This document shows, in pieces, positions 52,217 to 61,638 of a stretch of DNA of 64,000 nucleotides (the stretch's first letter is position 1; each line of letters begins with the position of its first letter). The translations under genes and the position numbers were made by a program. This DNA comes from an uncultured Acidobacteriota bacterium. GTDB lineage: Bacteria > Acidobacteriota > Blastocatellia > Pyrinomonadales > Pyrinomonadaceae. Location of the stretch: positions 62,001-126,000 of the forward strand of contig CALMYB010000012.1 in assembly GCA_937873515.1 (NCBI GenBank), written 5' to 3'. The notes below the pieces were generated by a model. The model was not told where the DNA came from, did not search any database, and saw nothing but the letters and a program-made list of their open reading frames with translations.

Positions 52217-53428
52217 ATGCAAAAGCACATCGTTTGTATCGCGAGCGAGCAAAAAGGCAATGAATTCCTTGAAGAAGCGAACAGTGCCGGCTGGCGCGTA
52301 ACGCTAGTTACCCGCAAGAAGTTGCTCGAAATGCCGTGGTCTTGGGATGCGGTCAGCGAGGTTCGGACGGTCGAGGACGAGGCTCAACCGGGCGACTATG
52401 TGCGAGCGATCACGAATATCGCGGGATCTGAAAAGATAGACCGTGTCGTCGGCCTCGATGAATTCGATGTGATAACGGCGGCCCTGACACGCGAACACTT
52501 GCAGATGCCGGGAATGAACAGCTCATATTTGCGGCGCTTTCGCGACAAGCTTACGATGCGGAACGTTGGGGCCGCTAATGACATTCCGTGCCCGGAATTC
52601 ATCGGCGCCTTCAATGAGAAAGATATAAACGACTTTCTCGCTCGCGTACCGGCTCCGTGGATCGTAAAGCCTAGGTTCGAGGTCTCGGCCTTCGGCATCA
52701 GGAAATGCGAGACCGCCGACGAGGTTTGGGGCGTTCTCAAGGATCTTGATGGCCGCAACAATTGGCGCGATCATCCGTCGCAGTTCGTGATCGAACGCTT
52801 TGTCGAAGGCCGTGTTTACCACGTGGATTCCGTCGTCGAGGGAGGCAAGGTTCGTGCCGCGGGCGTGAGTCAATACGGCACGACGCCGTTCAGCGTAACG
52901 CACCACGGCGGGGTTTTCACTTCGTCGATAGTACCCTATCGAGCGTCGGTCAGGAAGAGCCTTGAGGCGGTCAACTCGCAACTCCTAAAGGCTTTCGAAT
53001 ATGACCGCGGCGTCACGCACGCCGAGTTCCTGCAGAGCGATGCGACAGGCGAGATCTTCCTGCTTGAGGTCGCTTGCCGAGTGGGCGGCGCATACATAGC
53101 GAACGTGCTCGAACACGCGTGCGGATTCAACCTCTGGCGCGAATGGGCAAAGCTCGAGACCGCAACAAAAGATCATCCGTACAAACTGCCCAAACTCCGA
53201 AAGGAACACGCGGGCGTCGCTCTCGCCCTCGCAAATACCGAGGAACCGAATACCGAGCACTACACCGACGACGAGATCGTCTATCGCGTCAAAAAATCGC
53301 GGCACGTCGGCCTCATCTTCCATTCAAAGAAGCAAAAGCGCATCGAGGAACTCCTCGCCGCCTATTCCGAGTGCATCGCGAACGACTTCCTCGCCGTCGC
53401 CCCCGCAAAAGAACGCTACGACGATTGA
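52217..53428 (+). CDS. ATP-grasp domain protein, carboxylate-amine ligase type
   Basis: A 403-residue ATP-grasp protein. The N-terminal part KHIVCIASEQKGNEFLEEA and KIDRVVGLDEFDVITAALTREHLQMPGM is the pre-ATP-grasp domain; the ATP-grasp core has APWIVKPRFEVSAFGIRKCE, QFVIERFVEGRVYHVDSVVEGGKV and the metal-binding GEIFLLEVACRVGGAYIANVLEHACG. Such enzymes join a carboxylate to an amine via acyl-phosphate; the substrate is open. ATG 52217 is preferred; a GGAGG lies about 13 bp upstream. Followed after 9 bp by an EEP-family gene; the two are probably co-transcribed. Confidence 0.8.
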   Translation: MQKHIVCIASEQKGNEFLEEANSAGWRVTLVTRKKLLEMPWSWDAVSEVRTVEDEAQPGDYVRAITNIAGSEKIDRVVGLDEFDVITAALTREHLQMPGMNSSYLRRFRDKLTMRNVGAANDIPCPEFIGAFNEKDINDFLARVPAPWIVKPRFEVSAFGIRKCETADEVWGVLKDLDGRNNWRDHPSQFVIERFVEGRVYHVDSVVEGGKVRAAGVSQYGTTPFSVTHHGGVFTSSIVPYRASVRKSLEAVNSQLLKAFEYDRGVTHAEFLQSDATGEIFLLEVACRVGGAYIANVLEHACGFNLWREWAKLETATKDHPYKLPKLRKEHAGVALALANTEEPNTEHYTDDEIVYRVKKSRHVGLIFHSKKQKRIEELLAAYSECIANDFLAVAPAKERYDD

Positions 53429-53437
53429 TCTCAATTT

Positions 53438-54655
53438 ATGCACTTCAAGATCTTGTTCGACGATCCGAAAGCTGCTGTGATCGGTCCGCCTGAACTCTTG
53501 GATCACAGCCTTAGTCAATTTTTCTTCGAATTGCTGCGGATCGAATCGACGCCGGAGCTTTCGGCCTCGCCGATCTTTCAGGAAATTCGTTCCGATGCGA
53601 CCCGCATTTTGAACTCGATCGTTGTTGGGGAAAACAGCGGAAGGGTGAATGACGGCAAGCGTGAGTATGTGTCGGCGTTGGCGTGGAATATCGAGCGGGG
53701 GAATCAGCTTGACGGGATCATCGCTGCGTTAAAGGATCACGACGGATTGAGGGAAAAGGATCTTCTTCTGCTGACCGAGCTTGATCACGGGATGGCCCGC
53801 AGCGGGAATCGGAATGTCGCCGAAGAGATCGCTGCGGCGCTTGATCTTAACTATGCGTTTGCGCCCGTTTACATCGCTCTGCAGAAGGGAAGCGGCGTCG
53901 AATCGGAGGTTGCGGGTGAGAATACGAATTCGATCCACGGGCTTGCGATGTTCTCAAAATATCCGATGCGGAACATCCACGCCATTCCGCTTCCCAACGG
54001 CAAGGACAAAATGTGGGGCAAGGAAAAAAGACTCGGCCATCTGCGTGCTTTGTTCGCCGATATCGAGCATCCGTTGGGCACCTTTCGTGCGGTTTCGGTA
54101 CATCTGGATGCACATTGCTCCCGGGCTCATCGGCGTTTGCAGATGAAACTCATTCTCGATCATCTCGACACTTTGCCCAAGCTGCCAACGCTGATCGGCG
54201 GCGACTGGAACACCACCGGATTCAATTCGCAAAGCTCTACGCGGGCGATAATGGGCTATTGGCGGCGCGTTTTTATGGGGCCGAAGAATGTCGCGAAGAA
54301 TCACCTGCCGCACCCGGAGAGGTTCTTCGAGAAACCGTTGTTCGACGATCTCGAACGCCGCGGCTACGAATTTCGCAAATTTAACGAGCTTGGCGTCGGG
54401 ACGCTTCATTACGACGTTGGAAGCATCGAAAAGAACACGAATCTTCGCGATTGGGTGCCGGCGTGGTGCTTTCCTTTCATCTTTTGGGCCGCAAATCGAG
54501 TCGGAGGCCGTGTTTCCGGGCGGCTGGATTGGTTCGCGGGGAAAGGTATCGAGGCGGTCGGCGATAACGCTGTCGAGACGATCGGCGAATTGACAACCGA
54601 GGATGGCACTCCGCTCTCGGATCACGATGCGATCACCCTGCGATTCAGTATTTGA
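53438..54655 (+). CDS. Endonuclease/exonuclease/phosphatase (EEP) family protein
   Basis: A 405-residue protein with a central EEP (DNase I-like) domain. Metal and catalytic residues: ALAWNIERGNQLDG, LLLTELDHGMARSG, AVSVHLDAHCSRAHRRLQM, LIGGDWNTTGF and the last motif LSDHDAITLRF with its His. The first 70 residues are a separate helical part. It has no signal peptide. The hydrolysed substrate (phosphodiester or phosphomonoester) cannot be told. Forms a two-gene unit with the ATP-grasp gene. Confidence 0.85.
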   Translation: MHFKILFDDPKAAVIGPPELLDHSLSQFFFELLRIESTPELSASPIFQEIRSDATRILNSIVVGENSGRVNDGKREYVSALAWNIERGNQLDGIIAALKDHDGLREKDLLLLTELDHGMARSGNRNVAEEIAAALDLNYAFAPVYIALQKGSGVESEVAGENTNSIHGLAMFSKYPMRNIHAIPLPNGKDKMWGKEKRLGHLRALFADIEHPLGTFRAVSVHLDAHCSRAHRRLQMKLILDHLDTLPKLPTLIGGDWNTTGFNSQSSTRAIMGYWRRVFMGPKNVAKNHLPHPERFFEKPLFDDLERRGYEFRKFNELGVGTLHYDVGSIEKNTNLRDWVPAWCFPFIFWAANRVGGRVSGRLDWFAGKGIEAVGDNAVETIGELTTEDGTPLSDHDAITLRFSI

Positions 54656-54700
54656 AAACTCGCGGGGAATTTGTAGTATTTTCTAGGAGTGAATAACCAG

Positions 54701-55087
54701 ATGAGATCGAACAAAATGAGCGCTTTTATCACCGTTGCCCTGATCGCCGCATTCGCCGCGGTCGGAGTCGCCTCTTCGGCCGAGGCTTTTAGCGAAAGCA
54801 ATGCGGCGGACACGGCGGTCAAACCCGGCCGCTGTCTTTTGGTCGTGGACGGAACGAAATATATCAACGGACGCTGCGAGATCGAGATGGACAAAGGCGG
54901 CTCTTTTCAGATCTATGAGAAGGGCAAGCGAGGCTATTTTGCCTACGTTAACCTTACCGATGACGGAGCCGAAGGATGGTGGAACGAAGAACGCACGGCA
55001 ACTCACGCTCACAGTTCGCTTGGAACCCTTACGCGGAACGGAGCTTGCTGGGAGAACGACCGGGCAAAGGTCTGTGCATGGCGCTAG
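54701..55087 (+). CDS. Secreted protein of unknown function
   Basis: A 128-residue protein with a signal peptide (hydrophobic SAFITVALIAAFAAVGVASSAEA, cleavage near AFS). The mature part contains CLLVVDGTKYINGRCEIEMDKGGSFQIYEKGKRGYFAYVNL and ends GACWENDRAKVCAWR; four cysteines probably make two disulfides. Small beta-rich secreted proteins of this type are common and unassigned. ATG 54701 is preferred to a GTG at 54689 because the AGGAG at 54684-54688 suits it better. Confidence 0.65.
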   Translation: MRSNKMSAFITVALIAAFAAVGVASSAEAFSESNAADTAVKPGRCLLVVDGTKYINGRCEIEMDKGGSFQIYEKGKRGYFAYVNLTDDGAEGWWNEERTATHAHSSLGTLTRNGACWENDRAKVCAWR

Positions 55088-55147
55088 TTTTGGGTTTCGC
55101 TTCGGGCAGAGAGGACTTTTCCCGGCGATTATGGTTAAAATATCGAT

Positions 55148-55399
55148 ATGGAAGTTTCCTTTACCCAGACACTTAGTTTTGACGCCGATACGTTTGAATA
55201 CGAGACGGTCGATTCGCACAACGGCAACGCTTCGGTGATACGTTTTTCGGTCGATCCCAAAAGGGTCAGCCCCGGCGACATCGTCGTCGTTGTCAAGAAG
55301 GAAGATATTTTCTTCCACGGCATGATCGGCAAGATCGAGGACGGCTACGCTTACGCCTCCGATCCAAAAGGCTCGCTGCTTGCCGCCGGAATTCAGTAG
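55148..55399 (+). CDS. Small conserved-looking protein, unknown function
   Basis: An 83-residue soluble protein, MEVSFTQTLSFDADTFEYET then VIRFSVDPKRVSPGDIVVVVKKEDIFFHGMIGKIEDGYAYASDPKGSLLAAG. Mostly beta-strands. No recognised family. It sits 60 bp after the secreted-protein gene and just 6 bp before tRNA-Ala on the same strand. Confidence 0.55.
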   Translation: MEVSFTQTLSFDADTFEYETVDSHNGNASVIRFSVDPKRVSPGDIVVVVKKEDIFFHGMIGKIEDGYAYASDPKGSLLAAGIQ

Positions 55400-55405
55400 T
55401 TTTAA

Positions 55406-55481
55406 GGGGATGTAGCTCAGCTGGGAGAGCGCAGCGTTCGCAATGCTGAGGTCAGGGGTTCGATCCCCCTCATCTCCACCA
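55406..55481 (+). tRNA. tRNA-Ala (anticodon CGC)
   Basis: The cloverleaf is complete: acceptor arm GGGGATG/CATCTCC with the G3-U70 pair that marks alanine tRNAs, D arm GCTCAGCTGGGAGAGC, anticodon arm CAGCG-TTCGCAA-TGCTG with CGC in the loop, T arm AGGGG-TTCGATC-CCCCT, then discriminator A and encoded CCA (55479-55481). A perfect 8-bp hairpin and T-rich stretch follow at once and should end its transcript. Confidence 0.97.
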
Positions 55482-55486
55482 AATTG

Positions 55487-55506
55487 AGGGCCTTCGCTAA
55501 GGCCCT
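55487..55506. terminator. Bidirectional hairpin terminator between tRNA-Ala and typA
   Basis: A perfect 8-bp stem AGGGCCTT/AAGGCCCT with a 4-nt loop, followed by ATTTCTTT on the plus strand. It closes tRNA-Ala transcription. On the minus strand the right arm overlaps the typA stop codon (55505-55507) and there is no clear T run, so termination of typA is less certain. Confidence 0.75.
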
Positions 55507-57313
55507 ATTTCTTTGGGCGTTCGTTCGATTTGAGGACGCGTTTTCGGAGTCGGATCGTCTTGGGGGTGACTTCGATGAGTTCGTCGTCGGCGATGAATTC
55601 GAGGGCACGCTCGAGCGACATATCGCGAACCGGCACGAGCCGCATAGCCTCGTCCGCCGACGTCGTTCGCATATTTGAGAGCTTCTTTTCCTTGATCGCA
55701 TTTACATCGAGATCGACGCTGCGGGCGTTCTCGCCGATGATCATTCCCTCATAGACCTTGACCTGCGGTTTGACAAAAAGCGTGCCGCGCTCCTGCAAGT
55801 TGTAGAGAGCGTAAGTATTCGTCTCGCCCATACGGTCCGCGACGAGCGAGCCGGTCTGGCGCGAACGCATATCGCCCTGCCACTTATCGAAACGCAGGAA
55901 GAGCGTGTTCAATAGGCCGGTGCCTTTCGTCTCGGTCAAAAACTCGCCGCGAAAGCCGATCAGACCGCGCGACGGCGTCTCGAATTCAAGACGCACACGG
56001 CCCGAGCCGTTGTTGATCATCTTCGTCATCTGGCCTTTGCGGCGTCCCATCGCCTCGGTAACGACGCCGATGAATTCCTCAGGCACATCGATGACGACAA
56101 GCTCGATCGGTTCGAGAAGTTCGCCGGTAGTTTCATCACGCCGCGTAACGACCTCAGGTTTTGAGACCTGGAGCTCATAGCCTTCGCGACGCATCATTTC
56201 GATCAGGATCGCGAGCTGCAGTTCGCCGCGGCCCGAAACTTTGAACTGCTCGGCGGCATCGGTTTCCGAGACTCGCAGTGCGACGTTGCCCAAAAGTTCG
56301 CGATCAAGACGTTCCTTGATCTGCCGCGAGGTTACGAACTTGCCTTCGAGCCCCGAAAACGGCGAGGTGTTCACGCCAAAGATCATCGAGATCGTCGGTT
56401 CATCCACGGCGATCACGGGAAGCGGCTTCGGGTTGTCGGGCAAGGTGATGGTTTCGCCGATCTCGACATCGTCAAAACCTGCGAGAGCGACGATCTCGCC
56501 CACGCCGGCCGTCGCGACGGGCACGCGCTCGAGGCCTTCGAAAGCAAAAAGCTCTTTGACCCGTGTACGGCTGAGCGAAGCGTCGCGCTTTGAGACGACA
56601 ACGTCCTGATTCTTTGATATCTCGCCCGAGAAGATCCTTCCGATGGCAAGCCGTCCGACGAACGGGTTGTAGTCGATGTTCGCCACAAGAAGCTGCAGCG
56701 AATCGTCGCGGATAGGTTCGGGTGCAGGTATCGACTCGATGATCTGATCGAAAAGCGGCTTCAGCGTTTTGCTCTCGTCCGACAGATCCTTCTTTGCAAC
56801 GCCGTCGCGCGAGATAGAATAAAGTATCGGGAATTCGATCTGCTCGTCGTTCGCACCGAGATCGATGAAAAGATCGTAGATCTCATTTACCACCTCGTCC
56901 GGCCGTGCATCCTGTCGGTCGATCTTGTTCACACACGCGATCGCCGGAAGATCCAATTCAAGAGCCTTCCTGAGAACGAAACGCGTTTGAGGCAGACAGC
57001 CTTCAGCAGCATCGACAAGCAGAATGATGCCATCGACCATCTTCAGAACGCGCTCGACCTCACCGCCGAAATCCGCGTGGCCCGGCGTATCGACGATGTT
57101 GATCTTGTAGTCGCCGTACCGAACGCTCGTGTTCTTGGCCATGATCGTGATGCCGCGTTCACGTTCAAGATCCATCGAATCCATTACGCGTTCGACGACC
57201 GCTTCGTTATCACGGTGCGTGCCCGATTGCTGGAGCATTGCGTCAACGAGCGTCGTCTTTCCGTGATCGACGTGTGCAATGATGGCGATATTTCTGATCT
57301 GGTCGTTTGTCAT
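55505..57313 (-). CDS. typA: Ribosome-dependent GTPase TypA/BipA
   Basis: A 602-residue translational GTPase. G motifs: [17 protein letters not shown] (P-loop), [13 protein letters not shown] (G2), [14 protein letters not shown] (G3), [12 protein letters not shown] (G4). After the G domain come domain II, the EF-G-like domain III ([24 protein letters not shown]), domain V and the BipA-specific C-terminal domain ([51 protein letters not shown]). It binds the 70S ribosome under stress and aids 50S assembly. It lies alone, with a long non-coding region upstream. Confidence 0.96.
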   Translation of the reverse strand: MTNDQIRNIAIIAHVDHGKTTLVDAMLQQSGTHRDNEAVVERVMDSMDLERERGITIMAKNTSVRYGDYKINIVDTPGHADFGGEVERVLKMVDGIILLVDAAEGCLPQTRFVLRKALELDLPAIACVNKIDRQDARPDEVVNEIYDLFIDLGANDEQIEFPILYSISRDGVAKKDLSDESKTLKPLFDQIIESIPAPEPIRDDSLQLLVANIDYNPFVGRLAIGRIFSGEISKNQDVVVSKRDASLSRTRVKELFAFEGLERVPVATAGVGEIVALAGFDDVEIGETITLPDNPKPLPVIAVDEPTISMIFGVNTSPFSGLEGKFVTSRQIKERLDRELLGNVALRVSETDAAEQFKVSGRGELQLAILIEMMRREGYELQVSKPEVVTRRDETTGELLEPIELVVIDVPEEFIGVVTEAMGRRKGQMTKMINNGSGRVRLEFETPSRGLIGFRGEFLTETKGTGLLNTLFLRFDKWQGDMRSRQTGSLVADRMGETNTYALYNLQERGTLFVKPQVKVYEGMIIGENARSVDLDVNAIKEKKLSNMRTTSADEAMRLVPVRDMSLERALEFIADDELIEVTPKTIRLRKRVLKSNERPKK

Positions 57314-57641
57314 TTAATTGCATTTGCCCCCAAAGCTTTGACGGTTACAAGGACGCCGCCGCCGCCGAAAAGGCAAACAAGCATAATGACCGATTGGGAA
57401 AAAGCTAGTCAATCTCAGATATAAGAAAACTGTTGTTCATTGTTCGTTGTTCATTGGTCTCTGGCCTTTGGTCATTGCGGCTCACTCGGATTAGGAATAT
57501 ATCGGAGCGTGCGGAGCACGCGACAGAAGCCATTCTCGGCGGCCGAGCCGCCTCCCCGGAATTCATTTTCCGTCGTAACAAAGCTTGAACAAGGTGATCC
57601 GAAAAGCACCTCTTGACACACATGATATACTCGTAGAGATG

Positions 57642-57662
57642 GTGTAAACATATGTTTTACAC
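57642..57662. promoter_or_regulatory. Inverted repeat, possible operator
   Basis: GTGTAAA and TTTACAC arms with 7 bases between, 24 bp downstream of a TTGACA (57613-57618). It lies far (about 330 bp) from typA and is not clearly linked to any gene. Confidence 0.3.
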
Positions 57663-57997
57663 ACTGATCTTTGACAAAAGTGACAAAAATTGTGACCGCT
57701 GCCTCGAAAAACGCCGATTTTTGTTCCGTTTTGTTCCGCTTGTTCCGTTGCGAGCGGAACGGAACAAACATCGAGGAAATTGTGAGTGGTGAATTGTGAG
57801 TGGTGAATGGTGAATTATCCACTCTGCTCATTACTCAATACTTATTACTCATCACTCACCACTCACCACTCACTCAAGGCCGCAAAGCGAAACCCGCAGA
57901 GGCCGCAAAGGTTTTCGATCGCAAATTTCGAGTTTCAGATCTGAGATGTTTCGGGATCTTAAATTTCAAAACTTGAGATTTGAATGCCGCCGGGCTT

Positions 57998-58031
57998 TAA
58001 AAAAAGCTGCCCGGAGCCTGTCCGGACAGCT
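57998..58031 (-). terminator. Rho-independent terminator after the BON-domain gene
   Basis: On the minus strand, an 11-bp stem with one mismatch (58005-58015 pairing with 58021-58031, loop of 5) is followed by seven T (57999-58005). It starts about 30 bp after the BON gene stop at 58060. Confidence 0.85.
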
Positions 58032-58059
58032 TGGCTCGTATGCAGGAGAACTGTTGGCT

Positions 58060-58620
58060 TCAAACGTTCTCGGGTTTACCGACGCGAAGATCGTTCGTGA
58101 CCTTAAAGACGCCGGGGACGCCGCTTGCCAGGATGTAGATCGTGTCCTTCTGACTTTTGTTGGCTACCCAGCCTTCGAGGCTCACCTTGCCGTTCTCGAC
58201 GATGATCCGCACCGACGGATTTGGTTCCTGAAGAAGCCCGCCGATCACAGGCTGAGGCCCAAGGGTTCGGAGCATCTGGTGGCGAATATGGTCATCTGCC
58301 GCATTGCTGTTGAGGTCCTGAATGTTGTTGACCACGTTGGTCACACCGGCGATCTTGGCGACCGCTTTCTTTGCGAGCGAAGATGTCCCAAGCGAGAGAA
58401 CCTTGCCGGAAAGAGTTACCGTGCCCGAATCGTTGAGGGCGAAAGCGATATGATCAAAAACCCCATAATTCGGCAGATTTTCGATCGTTCGCATGATCTT
58501 TTTCTCGAGCATCGCCGTCGAATTGGCCGGTGCTGTTGACTTGGTTTGAGCAAATGAAACGCTTGCAAACGCAAGAAGCGCCGCAATGGTTAGAAATAAG
58601 ACTGATCTAGAAAACTTCAT
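58060..58620 (-). CDS. Secreted two-BON-domain protein
   Basis: A 186-residue periplasmic protein with a signal peptide (MKFSRSVLFLTIAALLAFASVSFA) and two BON domains, about 40-90 (KKIMRTIENLPNYGVFDHIAFALNDSGTVTLSGKVLS...) and 115-180 (DHIRHQMLRTLG...IIVENGKVSLEGWVANKSQKDTIYILASGVPGVFKVTNDL). BON domains bind phospholipids or matrix and occur in OsmY-like proteins. ATG 58620 is chosen because AGGAGG is 8 bp upstream; a GTG at 58629 would sit on it. A strong terminator follows. Confidence 0.85.
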   Translation of the reverse strand: MKFSRSVLFLTIAALLAFASVSFAQTKSTAPANSTAMLEKKIMRTIENLPNYGVFDHIAFALNDSGTVTLSGKVLSLGTSSLAKKAVAKIAGVTNVVNNIQDLNSNAADDHIRHQMLRTLGPQPVIGGLLQEPNPSVRIIVENGKVSLEGWVANKSQKDTIYILASGVPGVFKVTNDLRVGKPENV

Positions 58621-58736
58621 GATTTTCACCTCCTTTCCTTCGAAGCGTTCAAGTGAAAGATCGGACGCTCAACGGGAAGTTCACCTATACGACGCTTCAG
58701 AAACGGAAAACGTGGCTTGCTTGTTGAAATTATTTT

Positions 58737-59183
58737 CTAGGCCGTCTGGCGGATCGCCTCAAACAGCACTATGCCAACGCTCGTGGCTAGATTCAGGCTT
58801 CGTACATTCGGGCTCGCCATCGGGATCTTTAGGCAGGTGTCGGGGTTGTCGCGGAGAATATCTTCCGGAAGGCCGCGAGTTTCCGGCCCGAAAACAAGGC
58901 AGTCGCTTTCACGAAATTCAAAATCAGTGTGATAGCGGTCGGCCTTTGTCGAAAGATAGACAAAACGCGATTCCGGCAATGATGCTTTCAGGCCGTCAAG
59001 GTCGATATGACGATGAAGTTCGACAAATTGCCAATAGTCGAGGCCGGAACGCTTCAGCGTTCGGTCGTCCATTCGAAAACCGGTCACGCCGACGATATGC
59101 AGCGGTGAATGCGTCGCCGCACAAAGCCTTGCGATATTGCCCGTATTTGGTGGAATCTCAGGTTCGTAGAGAGCGACGTGCAT
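58737..59183 (-). CDS. trmL: tRNA (cytidine(34)-2'-O)-methyltransferase TrmL
   Basis: A 148-residue SPOUT methyltransferase that 2'-O-methylates position 34 of tRNA-Leu. The three family blocks are clear: LYEPEIPPNTGNIARLCAATHSPLHIV, LVFGPETRGLPEDIL and IPMASPNVRSLNLATSVGIVLFEAIRQ. Minimal length, typical of TrmL, unlike RlmB with its extra domain. ATG 59183 is preferred. Divergent from the following secreted-protein gene and upstream of the BON gene, with a 116-bp gap. Confidence 0.93.
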   Translation of the reverse strand: MHVALYEPEIPPNTGNIARLCAATHSPLHIVGVTGFRMDDRTLKRSGLDYWQFVELHRHIDLDGLKASLPESRFVYLSTKADRYHTDFEFRESDCLVFGPETRGLPEDILRDNPDTCLKIPMASPNVRSLNLATSVGIVLFEAIRQTA

Positions 59184-59382
59184 CGTGTTCGAATCAGATG
59201 TTACCAAACAAAATGGATCGGACGCGCCGTAAAAGCTGCCTTAACCTGCATCTTTTTCGGCTCCGGCTTCATCAATATGTCGAGGAACGGCGTCCGCGGA
59301 GTAGTTTCTCGAATAAGAAACAGCTTGGTATTGTGCTACAATCCGCATTCGGAATTTAATCAGGGGTGTTTTGTCTCATCGA

Positions 59383-60219
59383 ATGAGAATTAGGATCTTA
59401 CTTTTACTGCTGGTAATTTTGTCCGTCTCTGCAGTCGGCGCCTTTGGCCAGGATGCTCAGGCAAGTCCAAGCCCGGCGCCTGCCGAAAATGAGGCGCCGA
59501 AACCGGCGGCAACACCGGACCTTAAGGCCATCTCAAACAAGCCGGCGACCGCTGAACAGGTTGCTGAGACGGTCGTCTTCATCTATAGCCTTGGCACCGG
59601 ACGAGCCAGGCTTGACCAGATCCGCAAGACGACGATAGAGAGCGGCTTTACAAAGCACACCGGTCTCGACGGCCGGGTTCAGCAGGGAAATTACGAGACG
59701 TCGATCATTCGCGGCACCGACCTTGCGACCGAGAAGATCCGAATGGATCGGAATTTCGCCGACGCTCGATATTCCTTGATATGGGCGGACGGCAAGACCA
59801 CGGGCGTTTACAACACGACCTTCTTTACGCCGGACGATGCAGTGGTAAGAGGGTTTGAGGACGGCATCACGCGCGGCCTCGAAGGCCTTCTCAGGTACAA
59901 GGAGAATGGCTCGACGCTGGAACTCGCAGGCCGTGAGAAAGACCTTGGCGTCGAATTCTTCATGCTGGATGTTACTGACAAGGCAGGCCGAAAGACGCGG
60001 TATTACATATCGGTCAAGTCCTTTCAGGTCAAAATGCTCACGTACGAACACGATGGCGTAAAGTACAAGCGTAAGTTCTACGACTACAACTATGTTCAGG
60101 GGACGCTCGTCCCGTCACACTCGGTGCTCTATGCTGACGGCAAGGTGATAGAGGACACGCAGATCAAGTCGATCTCCTTTGGCCAGCAGGTGAATTCGGA
60201 GCTTTTCAGAACGAATTAG
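59383..60219 (+). CDS. Secreted protein of unknown function, LolA-like impression
   Basis: A 278-residue secreted protein. Signal peptide [22 protein letters not shown] is followed by a Pro/Ala-rich stretch (about 23-50). The mature core from about 55 has strands and turns such as QIRKTTIESGFTKHTGLDGRVQQGNYETSIIRG, KIRMDRNFADARYSLIWADGKTTGVYN, YYISVKSFQVKMLTYEHDGVKYKRKFYDYNYVQGTLVPSHSVLYADGKVIEDTQIKSI, the kind of long beta sheet seen in LolA/LolB-like or DUF4292 lipid carriers. That is an impression. ATG 59383 is preferred to a TTG upstream. Confidence 0.65.
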   Translation: MRIRILLLLLVILSVSAVGAFGQDAQASPSPAPAENEAPKPAATPDLKAISNKPATAEQVAETVVFIYSLGTGRARLDQIRKTTIESGFTKHTGLDGRVQQGNYETSIIRGTDLATEKIRMDRNFADARYSLIWADGKTTGVYNTTFFTPDDAVVRGFEDGITRGLEGLLRYKENGSTLELAGREKDLGVEFFMLDVTDKAGRKTRYYISVKSFQVKMLTYEHDGVKYKRKFYDYNYVQGTLVPSHSVLYADGKVIEDTQIKSISFGQQVNSELFRTN

Positions 60220-60309
60220 CCAACCTTTTGCAACCTTTGGTTCGGTTCCTCGTGCAGTCTTCCAAATCGGCGATCGGCCACCTGATCGCTTGCCAAAAAT
60301 GGAGGAACT

Positions 60310-60888
60310 ATGAACTTTAGGGCATCCCTGGTCCGAACGCTTTCCCTTTGCTTTGCAGCTTTCCTGTTTGCTGCTGTCGCGTTCGGGCAGCAATCGGCAA
60401 CCCAACCCGGCCAGAGCTTTGACTTCATTCTGCACTTAGTAGCAGGCGGCCAAAATTCCACCGTTAAAGCCGGCCTTCCGCCGGGATGGGACGATTTGGA
60501 GAAGGACCTTCGCTCGACGTTCAACCTGAGAGGATTTTCGAATATCGGGACGTTTGTGACCCGCGGAGCGGCTGAAGGAGCCGTCAGCAACGAGGGGAGT
60601 TGGAATGCGCCGGTGGTTAACGGCCGCACGGTGGCGATCATTCGTTACAGCCTTACCGGTATCAGCCAGGCCGGTGGGAAGATAGTTGCCCGCATGGCCA
60701 ACTTTGATCTCCGGGTCCCGCCTGCGGTGAATGTACAGGAGCCCGCGAGGTCCCGTGATGAACAATCCGTCAAGCTGTTTATTTCTAATTTGGCGTTCGA
60801 GCCGAAGATGCCTATCGTTCTCGGGTCATTTGATCTTGCCGGGAGCGACGGGCCGATCTTCGCCATACTGACGGCTGTTCCTAAATAG
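60310..60888 (+). CDS. Secreted protein of unknown function
   Basis: A 192-residue protein with a signal peptide (MNFRASLVRTLSLCFAAFLFAAVAFG). The mature part has SFDFILHLVAGGQNSTVKAGLPPGWDDLEKDLRSTFNLRGFSNIGTF and ends with a beta sequence, VKLFISNLAFEPKMPIVLGSFDLAGSDGPIFAILTAVPK, typical of small secreted or outer-membrane-associated proteins. A Shine-Dalgarno GGAGGAA at 60300-60306 lies 3 bp before the ATG. No family recognised. It lies between another secreted gene and the sigma-factor unit. Confidence 0.65.
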   Translation: MNFRASLVRTLSLCFAAFLFAAVAFGQQSATQPGQSFDFILHLVAGGQNSTVKAGLPPGWDDLEKDLRSTFNLRGFSNIGTFVTRGAAEGAVSNEGSWNAPVVNGRTVAIIRYSLTGISQAGGKIVARMANFDLRVPPAVNVQEPARSRDEQSVKLFISNLAFEPKMPIVLGSFDLAGSDGPIFAILTAVPK

Positions 60889-61048
60889 AACGTCGTAAGT
60901 GGTAAAGAGTTTCGCAACAAAGCCGCCTTCGGAGCGTGACTTCTTTTAGGCGGGCCGCTTTTGTTCGAGCGGTAGATGGCTTAAATTGTATGGATGCATG
61001 GCACACGACGCGTTTCATTTCCCGACGAAGGAGGGCTTTACCTTCCGG

Positions 61049-61633
61049 ATGTCTGAGGAAAAGCGTTCCGACCACGAACTCATCGAAGCCACAAAGAATG
61101 GCGATGAATCTGCGTTCACCGAGATCGTTACGCGGTACAAAAGTCCGCTTACGAACTATCTTTACCGTTTCCTTAACGACTATGAGGAAGCGGTGGATCT
61201 TGCTCAGGAAACTTTCGTTCGCGTGTATTTTGCGATCGATCGCTATCATACTCAGTTCGCCTTTTCGACATATATTTATCGGATCGCAACTAACCTTGCG
61301 ATCAGCGAGATAAGGCGGCGAAAACGAAGGCGGTTATTCTCGATATCCGGCCTGCTTGTCGGAGAAAAAGATGAAGCGACCGATTTTGAAATTCCGGATG
61401 ACCGGGCCCTTCCAGAGGACGAACTCCTTGATAGCGAGAGGGATGCGCAGATCGCCCGAGCGATCGCGGCTCTGCCCGAAAAATATCGGATCCCGATAAT
61501 TCTTCGTGATATTCAGGGACGAAGTTACGAAGAGGTTGCGGCAGTTATGGATCTTGGGTTAGGGACGACAAAATCGCGTATCAGCCGCGGCAGAGCCCTT
61601 TTGAAAGAGAAGTTGCAGGAGTACTTGCGGTAG
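61049..61633 (+). CDS. ECF-type RNA polymerase sigma factor
   Basis: A 194-residue ECF sigma factor. Region 2: SAFTEIVTRYKSPLTNYLYRFLNDYEEAVDLAQETFVRVY and FSTYIYRIATNLAISEIRRRKRRR (promoter-melting and -10 recognition). Region 4: IARAIAALPEKYRIPIILRDIQGRSYEEVAAVMDLGLGTTKSRISRGRALLKEKL (-35 recognition helix-turn-helix). The linker between is longer and acidic. ATG 61049 lies 13 bp after GGAGGG. The next gene starts 5 bp later and encodes its probable anti-sigma factor. Confidence 0.9.
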   Translation: MSEEKRSDHELIEATKNGDESAFTEIVTRYKSPLTNYLYRFLNDYEEAVDLAQETFVRVYFAIDRYHTQFAFSTYIYRIATNLAISEIRRRKRRRLFSISGLLVGEKDEATDFEIPDDRALPEDELLDSERDAQIARAIAALPEKYRIPIILRDIQGRSYEEVAAVMDLGLGTTKSRISRGRALLKEKLQEYLR

Positions 61634-61638
61634 AAGCA

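Larger units (their letters stand above)
57314..58059. other. Long non-coding, repeat-rich region
   Basis: About 750 bases with no convincing gene, upstream of typA. Contents: TTGTT-type simple sequence near 57430-57470; a GTGTAAA...TTTACAC inverted repeat (57642-57662); three TTGTTCCG direct repeats facing CGGAACGGAAC near 57719-57770; a stretch of GTGAATGGTGAAT-type and CACTCACCACTCACC-type units at 57783-57873; CCGCAAAG repeats near 57880-57910. An open frame on the minus strand crosses it but shows no coding character. The terminator of the BON gene lies at its right end. Confidence 0.6.

Noticed and set aside
57472..57831. Open frame on the minus strand upstream of typA (119 residues)
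   Set aside because: It is built from repeat sequence, has no ribosome-binding site and no coding-like composition.
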